Source: Verrucomicrobia subdivision 3 bacterium UBA693
GTDB taxonomy: Bacteria; Verrucomicrobiota; Verrucomicrobiia; Limisphaerales; UBA8199
Direction: 5' to 3'
Assembly (NCBI GenBank): GCA_002298785.1
Contig: DBMR01000024.1
Coordinates: 7,265 to 71,264 of the forward strand
Length of the DNA: 64,000 nucleotides
Shown piece by piece: positions 1 through 8,680 of this stretch. Within the stretch, counting starts at the first letter, position 1. Every line of letters starts with the position of its first letter. The notes under the pieces are model-generated. The model searched no databases. It was not told the DNA's origin and worked only from the letters and a program-made list of their open reading frames with translations. Position numbers and translations under genes: made by a program.

Positions 1-1014
1 GGCGCCCATGGCGCTTTCGAGCTGAAACACCGGCGGCGAAAGCTTGTCACGCGGATCAACCGTCTTGGCATTCTTAATCAGCGGCAACGGCAGAAAGCCC
101 CCATTGGCGCGCAGAGAATCCCTCAAGGCGTCGAGTCGAATCCAGAGATTGTTGGTGTTAAAGAAACGGTGTTTGGTGATGTCCTGAAAAGCGGCGAGGT
201 CCGGCTCGGGGCATTGCGCAGATTCCCGCAGCACCAACTTATTCCCCCGCACGGCCAGGTGGCCACCTTTCCGGTCTGAGGGCGTGCGTTCCGCCACTTC
301 CATGAGGAATGGCATGCCGGAGTTGGCGAAATACTCGAGGATACTCAAGTCCAGGGTGGCACCTAGGTTGTCCGAGTTCGATACGAAAAGGAATTCCATG
401 CCTTCCGCGAGCAGCCGATCGAGCCAGCCGGAGCCGAGCAGGGACGGGTAGATGTCTCCGTGTCCGGGGGGGCACCATTCCAATTGCGGCGCCGCCGGCC
501 ACCGCACCGGTTGCCAGGTAGCCGCATCCACCTTCGGAACCTGGTTCTGCAACAGCTCGAGATCGGCTGGTTGACCCAAATCCGGGTATTTCCGCAGGTG
601 ATTCAGCGTGTCCCGGCTGGTGTTGAAGCTGTTCATGGCCAGGAACCGCAAGGGGATTCTGTAACTTGCGCGCAGATGCAGGACCTGCTTGGCGATGATG
701 TCCAGGAAGCACCAGCCGGAGCGCACCTCGAGCAAGGATTTTGCCTGCTCCAGGCCCATCCCGGTGCCCAATCCGCCATTGAGTTTCACCAGCACGGTGT
801 GCGCCAATGCTTGCGGCGCTCGCTCGCTCGCCGCAGGCAGGTTTTCGAAGCGGGGGAGTTCCGCAACCGGGAGAATTTCCTTTTCCGGGATCAATCCAGT
901 GTGCCCGGCCAGGAGGCACTCGTAGTTGTTCTGAAAAGAACGGATGGCGGCCTCGCTCGATCCAGCCTGGCGCATGCGGGCGGCAAATTCTTCGAAAGGA
1001 TTGCTCTTCGTCAT
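1..1014 (-). CDS. UTP--glucose-1-phosphate uridylyltransferase, UGP2 (eukaryotic-type) family, 3' end cut by window
   Basis: The frame is open from an ATG at 1014 through the left edge, giving 338 residues without a stop, so the C-terminal part lies outside the window. It shows the UDPGP-family signatures: the nucleotide-binding loop LNGGLGTGMG at residues 78-87, PPGHGD at 182-187, SNSDNLGA at 212-219, FNTNNLW at 285-291 and a KTVDP motif near 317-321. The enzyme makes UDP-glucose from UTP and glucose-1-phosphate in the cytosol, feeding cell-envelope and storage sugars. UDP-N-acetylhexosamine pyrophosphorylases are related, but the LNGGLGTGMG and KTVDP pattern fits the glucose enzyme better. 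The neighbour on the right, dsbD, runs in the same direction with a 170-base gap, so an operon is not obvious. Sure of the family, fairly sure of the substrate. Confidence 0.88.
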   Translation of the reverse strand, partial: MTKSNPFEEFAARMRQAGSSEAAIRSFQNNYECLLAGHTGLIPEKEILPVAELPRFENLPAASERAPQALAHTVLVKLNGGLGTGMGLEQAKSLLEVRSGWCFLDIIAKQVLHLRASYRIPLRFLAMNSFNTSRDTLNHLRKYPDLGQPADLELLQNQVPKVDAATWQPVRWPAAPQLEWCPPGHGDIYPSLLGSGWLDRLLAEGMEFLFVSNSDNLGATLDLSILEYFANSGMPFLMEVAERTPSDRKGGHLAVRGNKLVLRESAQCPEPDLAAFQDITKHRFFNTNNLWIRLDALRDSLRANGGFLPLPLIKNAKTVDPRDKLSPPVFQLESAMGA

Positions 1015-1184
1015 TTTGCTGTGCCGAACTGTTTAGCAGGTTATCCCTGAAATGCAAATCGAGCTCCGAGATGAGGGTGCGAGCTAATGTTGCCTGTGAT
1101 TAGTTTATCAGGCTGTACTAAATGTGCTCAGCGCTTCTGCGCCGGCCACGTGGCCTTTGCCGCACCGCAAAATTTAGCGGCGGT

Positions 1185-3323
1185 TTATTGCACTGCGCGG
1201 TTGAGCGCCTCCAGTACGATACCCTGCGTGAGGGCTTCCGGCAGAACAATGGGAGGCTGGGCCGGGTTTTTGGGATAAACCAACACCAGTGGCACACCCG
1301 CCCGGCCGAAGCGATTCAGTTCCTCGGTTATGGCACTGGGCAGACGAGTATAGTCGCCGAGGAGCGTAACCGCATTAATCGACTTCAGCCTGGATTCCAC
1401 CGCGGCCACTTCGATGGCGATCTTTTTGTTCGCCTGACAGGTCAAACACCAGTCGGCGGTGAAGTCGACCAGCACGGGGCGTTGTTCGGCGCGCGCGCGG
1501 GCCACCGCCTCCGGGGACCAGGCTTCCCAAGGGATTCCGCTCTTTGCTGACAAGGCTCCCGGATTTGATGTGGGCGGATCCGCCGTCCGCCAGTTCATCT
1601 GGCTTTCCAGGGCGAAAAGGTACCCGCTGCCAAGCAAGAGCAGGGAAGCCGCCCATCCCCAGCCGGCGCGGGCGCGGCTTCTTTGGACAAATTCGCCATA
1701 GACCCACGCGGACATTCCGAGGAAGACCAGGAAGATACCAAGCCAGAGCGATTTTCCGCCGTAGTGTATTGGGGCCAGGCTGAAGAGCCAGACCGCCGTC
1801 GCCAGCATGGGGAAGCCCATGGCTACTTTGAAACGCTCCATCCAAACGCCCGGCTTGGGCAGCCATTTAAGCCAGCGCGGATTCCAGCTCAGTACCACAT
1901 AAGGAGCCGCCAGGCCGGCCGCGGCAGCGGAGAAGATCAGCAGGATGATGCCCGCGCTTTGCGCGAAGGCAAACCCGAGCGCGGCTCCCAGGAATGGCGC
2001 GGTGCAAGGCGTCGCCAATACCGTCGCGAGCACCCCGTTGAAAAACGCCCCCGCGGAGCCGCTCCGGGAGGCCAGGCTTCCCGCCGCATCCATAATTTTT
2101 GTTCCTGGGTTGACCTCAAACAACCCAAACAGATTCAAGGCCACCAGGGTGACAATCACCGTCAGCACGACGAGGAATTGAGGATTTCCGAATTGCATCC
2201 CCCAGCCCGCCTTGTGGCCGGCTGCCTTGACGGCAATGACCATGCCCGCCAGCGCCAGGAATGATACCCACACACCCAGGCCGTAAAGCCATCCGAGTTT
2301 ACGAATCTTCCCTGCATCGTCGCGTGCCTGCGATACGAACCCGAGGATTTTCAGGGCGATGACCGGTAACACGCACGGCATGATGTTCAGGATCAACCCT
2401 CCAAAAAAAGCGTAGAGCAGCATTAGCCACAAGGACTGGGCTGGGGCTGGGGCGGCGGTCGTGGCCGTAGTTGAAGCCCCGGCGGCGCCATCCAGGTTCA
2501 GGCGCAACTCGAACCCTTTGCGCTCCTTCCCGTTGTTTTGGACGGCCAGGCCCGTGATCTCGTGCGGCCATGTCTTGTCGAGAGTCTTCACCATCTTACG
2601 AAGGCGCACCATTCCAGGCGGCGCCTCGACACGCTCGGTTGGGCCGGCCAGTTCGTAGGATTCTGAGGGGTTGGGATAGAAATCGACCTCGGCCAGGGGC
2701 CCGTTGGTTTTCCATTCGAGGATCAGTGGGCGCGAGTCGTCCTTTGCGGGGCCATCCCAGCGGGCGTTGGCGGAAGAGCCGGCGCCCGATAGGGGCACTT
2801 TTTCCAATCCTGCTTTGATCGCCGGTTCATCCGGCGAAGCGTGGGCGGTCGAGGCGATCTTCAGCGTCGCCGAAACCTTCCCCGCGCCCGGCAGGCACTG
2901 CACCTGGCATTCCAGCCAGGAGACCTCGGCGCTCAAAGTCAATTCGCCCGGCGGGACGGACGCCGCCACCGTGATGGGCACTATCAGGAGCGCCTCGCCA
3001 TGGTAGATATAGGTGGTCAGATCTTCCTCTGGCAGTTTTTCCGGCAGCGGCCACTGGGTTGCGGCTGCTTCCAATCCTGGCGGCAGCTTCCATTTAATGT
3101 CGGTAGGCATTCCCGAGGCACCAGGATTACGCCAATAAGTGTGCCATCCTTCGTCCATCCGCAGGCGCACTCCGGCCAGGATGGTTTGCCCGGGCACGGC
3201 GGTGTCGTGGCTGAGGAGCAGTTCCACCTTGGTGTGTGCGGCCAGGGCATTGAAGCACATGGCCCAGGCGAAAATCATCACCCAGAATCCAGCCCTTGTC
3301 TTGCTACCGGCATTACTCGTCAT
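1185..3323 (-). CDS. dsbD: Thiol:disulfide interchange protein, DsbD/ScsB type
   Basis: The protein has 712 residues from the ATG at 3323; the frame extends further upstream but that extension would precede a clear signal peptide (residues 9-30). An N-terminal periplasmic domain (about 31-280) has the W-x-x-C-x-x-x-C pair at C139/C143 and the WHTYWRNPG pattern of DsbD alpha domains of the ScsB type. A membrane block (about 296-575) carries the two transport cysteines in MPCVLP (C317) and TPCTAP (C440). A C-terminal thioredoxin-like domain has WCLTC (C626, C629). Such proteins pass electrons from cytosolic thioredoxin to periplasmic thiol enzymes, for cytochrome maturation, disulfide correction or copper tolerance. 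It is divergent from the cardiolipin synthase gene, with about 80 bases between the starts. The partner in the periplasm is unknown. Confidence 0.9.
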   Translation of the reverse strand: MTSNAGSKTRAGFWVMIFAWAMCFNALAAHTKVELLLSHDTAVPGQTILAGVRLRMDEGWHTYWRNPGASGMPTDIKWKLPPGLEAAATQWPLPEKLPEEDLTTYIYHGEALLIVPITVAASVPPGELTLSAEVSWLECQVQCLPGAGKVSATLKIASTAHASPDEPAIKAGLEKVPLSGAGSSANARWDGPAKDDSRPLILEWKTNGPLAEVDFYPNPSESYELAGPTERVEAPPGMVRLRKMVKTLDKTWPHEITGLAVQNNGKERKGFELRLNLDGAAGASTTATTAAPAPAQSLWLMLLYAFFGGLILNIMPCVLPVIALKILGFVSQARDDAGKIRKLGWLYGLGVWVSFLALAGMVIAVKAAGHKAGWGMQFGNPQFLVVLTVIVTLVALNLFGLFEVNPGTKIMDAAGSLASRSGSAGAFFNGVLATVLATPCTAPFLGAALGFAFAQSAGIILLIFSAAAAGLAAPYVVLSWNPRWLKWLPKPGVWMERFKVAMGFPMLATAVWLFSLAPIHYGGKSLWLGIFLVFLGMSAWVYGEFVQRSRARAGWGWAASLLLLGSGYLFALESQMNWRTADPPTSNPGALSAKSGIPWEAWSPEAVARARAEQRPVLVDFTADWCLTCQANKKIAIEVAAVESRLKSINAVTLLGDYTRLPSAITEELNRFGRAGVPLVLVYPKNPAQPPIVLPEALTQGIVLEALNRAVQ

Positions 3324-3403
3324 TGGCCAACGATAATATACATGTGGAAGTTCGCAATCCCAGCGAGCCCTCGAGGCAGCGGCCATCCAGGGTCGCTTTA
3401 CTG

Positions 3404-4594
3404 ATGGAAGCGCAAACTGGCGCGTTGCATTCGACCCATCCCGGAAATACCTTGCCACCAATGTCCGTCGAGGTTTCTGCCGCTAATGGGTATCAATGGT
3501 ATTCCGCCGGGGACGACATTTTTCCGGCGATGCTGGCCGCAATTGAGTCCGCCCGTGAAAGCGTGTTGCTTGAGACCTATATCTTTTCGCCGGGCAGCCT
3601 GGGGGAACAATTTCTAGCGGCCTTGGTGAGGGCCGCAGGGCGGGAGGTTCAGGTCAAAGTGTTAGTCGATGCCCTGGGTTCAGCCAGTCTTCCTTCGAGC
3701 TGGTGGAATCCCTTGCTCCAGGCCGGCGGGGAGGTGCGGCAGTTTAATCCCCTGGCCTTACGCCGCCTGGGCATTCGCAACCACCGAAAGCTGTTGATTT
3801 GCGATGGTCGCGCGGCTTTCGTTGGCGGCTTCAACATTGCTCCCGTATACCAGGGCGACGGTTTGAAATCAGGCTGGTTCGACCTGGGCATCCGGGTCGA
3901 GGGAGGGTTGGTGCCCGCGCTGGCCCGCTCTTTTCAGGAGATGTTCGAGCGGGCGGATTTTCAGCATAAACGATTTTTGGCCTTGTTGAATTATGGGGCG
4001 CGGAAGGCCGTTTCCGGGGCGGGGGACCAACTGTTGTTGAGCGGGCCGGGCCGGGTGTTTAATCCCATCAAACGCGCATTGCGCCAGGACCTGGCCCGGG
4101 CTCGCCAGGTCCGCATTATCGCGGCGTATTTCCTGCCGACGCGGCGGATTCGTCGGGATCTGGCCGCCGTAGCCCGGCGTGGCGGTGAGGTGGAACTCAT
4201 GCTGGCCGGAAAATCCGACGTGCAGCTTTCCCAATTGGCGGCACGCAGTCTTTATCGCCGACTGTTAAATGCCGGGGTGCGAATATTCGAGTATCAACCG
4301 CAAATCCTGCACGCGAAGCTGATCATCATCGACGATATTGTTTATGTGGGTTCCGCAAACCTGGACCAGCGCAGCTTGAACATTAATTACGAGCTCCTGG
4401 TGCGGTTTCAGGACGCGGCGGCGGCAAGGGCACTATTCGAGGAGCGACGGCGGCATTGTGAGGAAATCACGCTTGAAGCCTGGAAACGTTCGCGGGGATT
4501 GTGGGCGCGCTTGACGCAGCGCTGGGCTTATTTCCTCCTGGTGCACATCGATCCGGTGATTGCGCGGCGGCAACTGCGCGGGCTGCCTGATTGA
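3404..4594 (+). CDS. Cardiolipin synthase / phospholipase D family protein
   Basis: The protein has 396 residues from the ATG at 3404; a later ATG at 3461 is also possible because similarity to the family starts near the NGYQWYSAGDD segment just after it. Two HKD motifs are complete: H127-x-K129-(x4)-D134 followed by GGFN, and H303-x-K305-(x4)-D310 followed by GSANLDQRS. There is no N-terminal membrane pair, so it resembles the soluble ClsB type. Expected reaction is phosphatidyl transfer to make cardiolipin or related lipids at the inner membrane. The ORF that extends upstream to 3296 would overlap the divergent dsbD start and lacks family features. The gene converges on the SirB1-like gene with only 26 bases between stops and no recognisable terminator. 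Donor and acceptor lipids cannot be read from sequence. Confidence 0.88.
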   Translation: MEAQTGALHSTHPGNTLPPMSVEVSAANGYQWYSAGDDIFPAMLAAIESARESVLLETYIFSPGSLGEQFLAALVRAAGREVQVKVLVDALGSASLPSSWWNPLLQAGGEVRQFNPLALRRLGIRNHRKLLICDGRAAFVGGFNIAPVYQGDGLKSGWFDLGIRVEGGLVPALARSFQEMFERADFQHKRFLALLNYGARKAVSGAGDQLLLSGPGRVFNPIKRALRQDLARARQVRIIAAYFLPTRRIRRDLAAVARRGGEVELMLAGKSDVQLSQLAARSLYRRLLNAGVRIFEYQPQILHAKLIIIDDIVYVGSANLDQRSLNINYELLVRFQDAAAARALFEERRRHCEEITLEAWKRSRGLWARLTQRWAYFLLVHIDPVIARRQLRGLPD

Positions 4595-4620
4595 AACAGG
4601 GCGGACGGACCTGCAGCGTG

Positions 4621-5493
4621 CTAACGGGCGAGGGCCACCAGGTAGCGCTGCAAGCGCGTGGTCTCCGGTGCCCGATCCTGTCGGAGGTAAATCTGGTGCA
4701 GGTTCCCACAAACCCGCAATAAGATGCGGCGGGGGCTGACGGGCGCCAGGTAATCGTCGCGCACCTTGAAGTTTCCTTGCAGCAAGTACTGCACGCAATC
4801 GGCCTTGGTGAGAATCCGCCCCGCGTTAAAGGGATCGATATACACCTCGGTGGCGGATGATTGATAGCGGCAGATGAAATGGCCGGGCAAACCGATTCCG
4901 GTCACCGGCAACTTGAGGCGGCGGGCGATCAGGATGTAGAGCACGCAGAGGCCGATGGGATTGCCGGTGCGCCGATCCAGAACGCGGTTGAGATAGCTGT
5001 TGTCGGGCTCGTAATAATTTTCCTCGTTGCCGTGGAACCCGAGCGCGCCGAACAGGTAGCGATTGATGCCGCGCAGCATTTCCTCGGCCTCGCCGCTGAG
5101 CGAAATCCGCTCGCGAAGGGTCGCGGCAAAGTCGTCCAGTATGGCGCGGTAACCCTCGATGCTGATTTGAGGAAAATGCGTGGCGGCCAGCAGCCACGAG
5201 CCGGTTTCCAAGTCCAGGTCCTCACCTTGCTTGAGGCAGAACTCCAAAAAGTTGGTATCAGCGGATTGACGGGACAGGTGCTCGATGATTTCGCGCACGC
5301 GCCGTCGCAGCACCGGATCCGGGCTCAGCAAATGCGGTCGCAGCCAATCCAGGGTGTCCATTCCTTGCAGCAGCAACTGCTCGCGGGCCGCCGCGTATAC
5401 CATGGACTCCTCGTCACTCAACAACGCCAGGAGTGCGCGCTTGCGGCTCTCAGAGAGCTGCGTCGGAACTGGGACTGGACCCGCCGATCTCAT
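4621..5493 (-). CDS. SirB1/transglutaminase-like family protein
   Basis: A protein of 290 residues from the ATG at 5493. An N-terminal helical, HEAT-like region (about 1-95) is followed by the SirB1-type segment, with NRVLDRRTGNPIGLCVLY and LPVTGIGLPGHFICRY near the middle; these carry the C and H expected of the transglutaminase-like core, and a D follows in VYIDPFNAG. The C-terminus has tetratricopeptide-like helices. The family (UPF0162) is widespread and its biochemical role is not established; related proteins occur beside peptidoglycan or translation genes. Here it is convergent with the cardiolipin synthase and in line with the small membrane protein gene on its right. Family confident, function unknown. 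Confidence 0.82.
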   Translation of the reverse strand: MRSAGPVPVPTQLSESRKRALLALLSDEESMVYAAAREQLLLQGMDTLDWLRPHLLSPDPVLRRRVREIIEHLSRQSADTNFLEFCLKQGEDLDLETGSWLLAATHFPQISIEGYRAILDDFAATLRERISLSGEAEEMLRGINRYLFGALGFHGNEENYYEPDNSYLNRVLDRRTGNPIGLCVLYILIARRLKLPVTGIGLPGHFICRYQSSATEVYIDPFNAGRILTKADCVQYLLQGNFKVRDDYLAPVSPRRILLRVCGNLHQIYLRQDRAPETTRLQRYLVALAR

Positions 5494-5606
5494 TTCCAAT
5501 GCTGAGTTAAGTCGTCCCGCTCTAAAACTTCAATCTCGAAAATCAACTCATTCCAGGCCGACACCGCTTTCCTTCCCGCGAGTGCGTCCACGAAACACCC
5601 CGGAGT

Positions 5607-5921
5607 TCAGGAGACGTCGGGGCTCTTCCCGGCGGATTCCGAGTGTGCGCGTTGACGCGCCTCCCGTTCGATATCTCGGAGCGTGCTGTCAAAAAGTTGG
5701 TGATGTTCGGCGCGGGCTTTGCGCTGCACTGCCCGGGCTTCCGCAAATGCCAGGAGGATGGAAGTCGCCGTCAGCACCATGCAGATGACCCAATAAATTG
5801 CCAGGGCCAGCGGCCCCAGTTTGCCTTCTAGGACTGTCTCCGCCGCTACCAGCATGAGGATCGCGATTCCCAGGGTAATTACACCCAGCCAGCGGAACTT
5901 GGGATTGCCCGTCAGCGTCAT
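5607..5921 (-). CDS. Small two-helix membrane protein of unknown function
   Basis: A 104-residue frame with an ATG at 5921. Two hydrophobic segments are visible (about residues 10-27 and 37-60), followed by a charged, probably helical cytosolic tail with many R, E and Q residues. No named family is recognised. The amino-acid make-up is that of a real membrane protein, and the overlapping frames on the other strand look like random translations, which supports coding here. The gene lies 113 bases upstream of the SirB1-like gene in the same direction, so they could share a transcript. Confidence 0.6.
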   Translation of the reverse strand: MTLTGNPKFRWLGVITLGIAILMLVAAETVLEGKLGPLALAIYWVICMVLTATSILLAFAEARAVQRKARAEHHQLFDSTLRDIEREARQRAHSESAGKSPDVS

Positions 5922-6095
5922 CTACACTCACCTTAGCAAACTCCGTTGGTAATTCCGAGCAAAATCGCCATCCGGCCGGCGGACCTTGTTTATCGGACAG
6001 TTCGCGTTTGGCATCCGGAAGAAACTCGCTTAAGGTGAAGTGCAGCCGTGGTGAGTAATTCTTTCATAACAAACTGAAACTTCACGAACACACCT

Positions 6096-6488
6096 ATGCA
6101 AATCACCAAACAATTAGCCATCTTTCTGGATAATCGGCCCGGCACCCTGGCCCGGGTAGCGGACGCCCTGGGCGCGGCCAAGATTAACATCTATGCTGTT
6201 TCCACGAGCGATACGGTGGACCACAGCGTGGTGCGATTGGTGGTGAGTGATTACCGCAAAGCCCTGCACGTATTCGAGCAGCACGGCACGCTCGTGGTTG
6301 AGGACGATGTTTTGATGATTGAAGGCAGCAATAAGCCCGGTGAGCTGGCCCGGATCGCCCATCTCCTGGCGGAGGCGAAAGTGAACATCGAATACTGCTA
6401 CTCGGCTACCCCGTCAGATTCCAAGAGTGGGGCGATCATCATGCGGGTTTCCAACCCCTCGAAGGCGCTGAAAGTCTTGAATTCCTGA
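6096..6488 (+). CDS. Tandem ACT-domain protein
   Basis: A 130-residue protein consisting almost wholly of two ACT domains, about residues 4-68 and 72-130. The first starts with LAIFLDNRPGTLARVADAL, the second has EGSNKPGELARIAHLLAEA; both contain the G-x-L turn that binds amino acids at ACT dimer interfaces. Stand-alone double-ACT proteins are thought to act as amino-acid sensors; the ligand and partner are not known here. No catalytic domain is attached and no biosynthetic gene is adjacent. It is followed by the tRNA-Met gene on the opposite strand. Confidence 0.85.
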   Translation: MQITKQLAIFLDNRPGTLARVADALGAAKINIYAVSTSDTVDHSVVRLVVSDYRKALHVFEQHGTLVVEDDVLMIEGSNKPGELARIAHLLAEAKVNIEYCYSATPSDSKSGAIIMRVSNPSKALKVLNS

Positions 6489-6549
6489 TTCCCCAAGGGA
6501 TAAATCAAAAGATTCCAGTCGGAACATAGACTGGAAAGCGGCGGAGTAG

Positions 6550-6624
<75 letters not shown>

Positions 6625-6725
6625 TAACCAACGCGCATCAGGCTAGAAGCAATCGTTCTGACTGTCAAATCCTGTCTCGCGCCTACCCGGGCGTTAAAGC
6701 TTCTCTGGTGGCTTGCTCCAACTAT

Positions 6726-6752
6726 TGGCAGTCCTTCTCTAGTGGACTGCCA
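6726..6752. repeat. 9-bp inverted repeat (hairpin)
   Basis: TGGCAGTCC and GGACTGCCA pair perfectly around a 9-base loop. A T-run (TTTT) begins nine bases after the stem, too far for a standard terminator. It sits between the tRNA (other strand) and the promoter-like site, so it may insulate the two or be an operator; the role is not clear. Confidence 0.5.
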
Positions 6753-6794
6753 GGCGCGTCTCTTTTAAAAAATTAATAAAGGTGAAGAAAGGTA

Positions 6795-6823
6795 TTGACG
6801 GCGACAGAGTTTGTGGTTAAATG
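6795..6823 (+). promoter_or_regulatory. Sigma-70-like promoter candidate for the prepilin leader
   Basis: TTGACG at 6795-6800, 17-base spacer, then TAAATG at 6818-6823. The -35 is good and the -10 is weak. Transcription from here would give a leader of about 700 bases before the prepilin start. Confidence 0.4.
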
Positions 6824-7527
6824 TCTATTATTACAGTAGAGATAGTGTAATAAACAAAGCCGCCTCAATGCCGAGGCCGTAGGAGTTGGCTAAAGAGGGG
6901 CAGGTGCCCGTGTTTCGGTTACGGAAGCCGGGAGAGCGATAGGTTGGCGGCGTTCAAGCGGTGAATTTAGGAAGGCCGAATCGGCGGCTCGGAATGGAAT
7001 GGTGAGTGGGATAAAAGCTATGAAGTTTAGTGAAGAAGCGGTCCGGTTGGTGTGGGTGCGGAAAGAATTCTGCCGGAACGAACCCCGGTCAGCTTATGCT
7101 GAACATATATACTGGGAGAGGATGACTAATCAGAATGCTGAAATTTTCTTCTTGCAATATCCGAGGCTGGCGATCAGAATCGCGCACCAGCCTAAAAATA
7201 TGTGCGGCAGTTCCAATTGCGCATGGCAGGAAGCAGGGGCAGGGCGTCTTGAGCCTCTGAGGGAAGCATATTGGCTAAGGGGACACGGATTTCGGTCGCG
7301 TCCTCACCATCCGGGGCGAATCTCGACCAAAGTGATTGATTGTCGCCAGTCGACTCGGTTGACGGTGAAGCTGCCGCACGGGGGATATCTTTGGGAAATG
7401 GTTAATAGAAATACACTTACGAGGCAGCGCGTGGCTTGCCCATCTCCGTTGGCGCGCCGATTGCTATTTGGCTGGCGGCGTCGGGGATTAGATTTTCAGA
7501 CAGCACACACAACCCAAAGTTAAGCAA

Positions 7528-8439
7528 ATGAGCAGAGTTAATAGTCTTGGAACGGCTGGGCGCAAGGAGCCCGGATTTACGTTGATTGAATTACTGGTGG
7601 TCATCGCGATCATTGCCATCCTGGCGGCGATGCTCCTCCCCTCGCTGGCCAACGCCAAACTTAAGGCGCAGGGCGTTCAATGCATGAATAACCATCGCCA
7701 ATTGGCGCTGGGTTGGCGCATGTATGCGGACGACAACAATGATCTGCTGGTTTACGCCAGCACCAGCGCCACCATGGGGCCACCGGATAATGACCCCACA
7801 AACCCGGATAACTATGCCTGGTCCGGGGCCCATATGGACTTCAATGGCGCCAATCGGGCCAATTGGGATCCTAATTACGACATGGTGAGGCGTCCCTTGT
7901 ATAAGTACACGAGGAATCCCGCGATTTATAAGTGCCCGTCCGACCACTCGACCGTAACGACGACGGCGGCCGGGGTTAAACCGCGCATTCTGACCATGTC
8001 GATGAACCTGTTCGTTGGCGGATTTGCCCCGGCGCGCGGCCAACCCCCGGCAGGGACGGATGGCGGTTGGGGCTGGGCGGCTCCTTTCAATGTTTACGCG
8101 AAGCAGTCAACGATCAGCCAACCGGCCAAAATCTTTGTGTTCCTGGACATGCGCGAAGACCGGGTGAACTGGAGTAATTTCATGATGGATATGTCCGGTT
8201 ATTCTCCCAATAATCCTTCCTTGTATAAGTGGGGTTCGGATATGCCCGGCTTCTACCATAATCGCGGTTGCGGCTTCTCCTTTGCCGACGGGCATTCGGA
8301 GTTGAAGCGCTGGTTGGAAAGCAGCACCATGCCGCCGCTGTCCAAATCGGGAGCTGACCCCACATCGGGCGCGGACATACCGGCGCCGGGCAGCCGTGAT
8401 GTTGCCTGGCTGCAAGAACGCGCCACGCGCTTGAAATAA
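7528..8439 (+). CDS. Type IV pilin-like/pseudopilin protein with H-X9-DG C-terminal motif
   Basis: The 303-residue protein starts with a short basic leader and the prepilin peptidase motif GFTLIELLVVIAIIAILAAM near residues 13-32, so it should be cut before the F of G/FTLIE and the following helix would anchor it in the inner membrane. The body has the LPSLANAKLKAQ and CMNNHRQLALGWRMYADDN segments typical of the large pseudopilin families of Verrucomicrobia and Planctomycetes, and near the end FADGHSELKRW, the F-x-DGH variant of the H-X9-DG motif. Such proteins are abundant in these phyla and their individual roles are unknown; they may be minor pilins or secretion pseudopilins. The gene lies just upstream of the LamG protein gene, an arrangement that suggests joint surface display, which is inference. 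Confidence 0.88.
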   Translation: MSRVNSLGTAGRKEPGFTLIELLVVIAIIAILAAMLLPSLANAKLKAQGVQCMNNHRQLALGWRMYADDNNDLLVYASTSATMGPPDNDPTNPDNYAWSGAHMDFNGANRANWDPNYDMVRRPLYKYTRNPAIYKCPSDHSTVTTTAAGVKPRILTMSMNLFVGGFAPARGQPPAGTDGGWGWAAPFNVYAKQSTISQPAKIFVFLDMREDRVNWSNFMMDMSGYSPNNPSLYKWGSDMPGFYHNRGCGFSFADGHSELKRWLESSTMPPLSKSGADPTSGADIPAPGSRDVAWLQERATRLK

Positions 8440-8680
8440 CCGATGATCCGCACGTCTCTACTGCGGAATTGATCAAGCGATTTTTAGACCAAAACCCAAA
8501 TAGGATAATAGGATCTCTGTCTCTCGCGAGACTCAGGAATTCCCGTGAGAGACTTTAGAAAGCCGAGTTGGGCCTGGAGAGACGGGCGGGAAGCAGTGCC
8601 GCTCGAACCAGGCAAAGCCCGGCAGCTCTGATGGAACCGTAAGCAAACAAACCCACTGCACCTCAAAGAAAGAGTCAGGT
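8440..8680 (+). other. Leader of the LamG protein gene with hairpin
   Basis: A 241-base gap. GTCTCTC at 8519-8525 pairs with GAGAGAC at 8547-8553, enclosing a second, smaller GTCTC/GAGAC option, so two mutually exclusive hairpins are possible. An AT-rich stretch with TAGGAT lies near 8501-8506, a possible -10, but no -35 is clear. No known riboswitch recognised. Confidence 0.35.

Larger units (their letters stand above)
6625..7527 (+). other. Long region without a supported gene; probable leader of the prepilin gene
   Basis: About 900 bases between the tRNA and the prepilin gene. It contains a perfect 9-bp hairpin at 6726-6752, a promoter-like element at 6795-6823, and after it several short GC-rich inverted repeats, including a 5-bp GCCTC/GAGGC hairpin close to 6863-6878. 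The frame 6999-7523 (174 residues, ATG) is open but its product has no recognisable motif and a composition like random translation, so it is not called as a gene. No known riboswitch pattern was recognised; c-di-GMP, cobalamin and glycine types were considered and did not fit. Confidence 0.4.

Noticed and set aside
4861..5505. 214-residue open frame antisense to the SirB1-like gene
   Set aside because: Shadow of a recognised family gene.
6840..6998. c-di-GMP-type riboswitch before the prepilin gene
   Set aside because: A segment with AAAGCC recalls the GEMM motif, but the rest of the conserved core is missing.
6999..7523. Open frame of 174 residues upstream of the prepilin gene
   Set aside because: No motif, signal or helix pattern; composition like translated non-coding DNA; it lies where a leader is expected.
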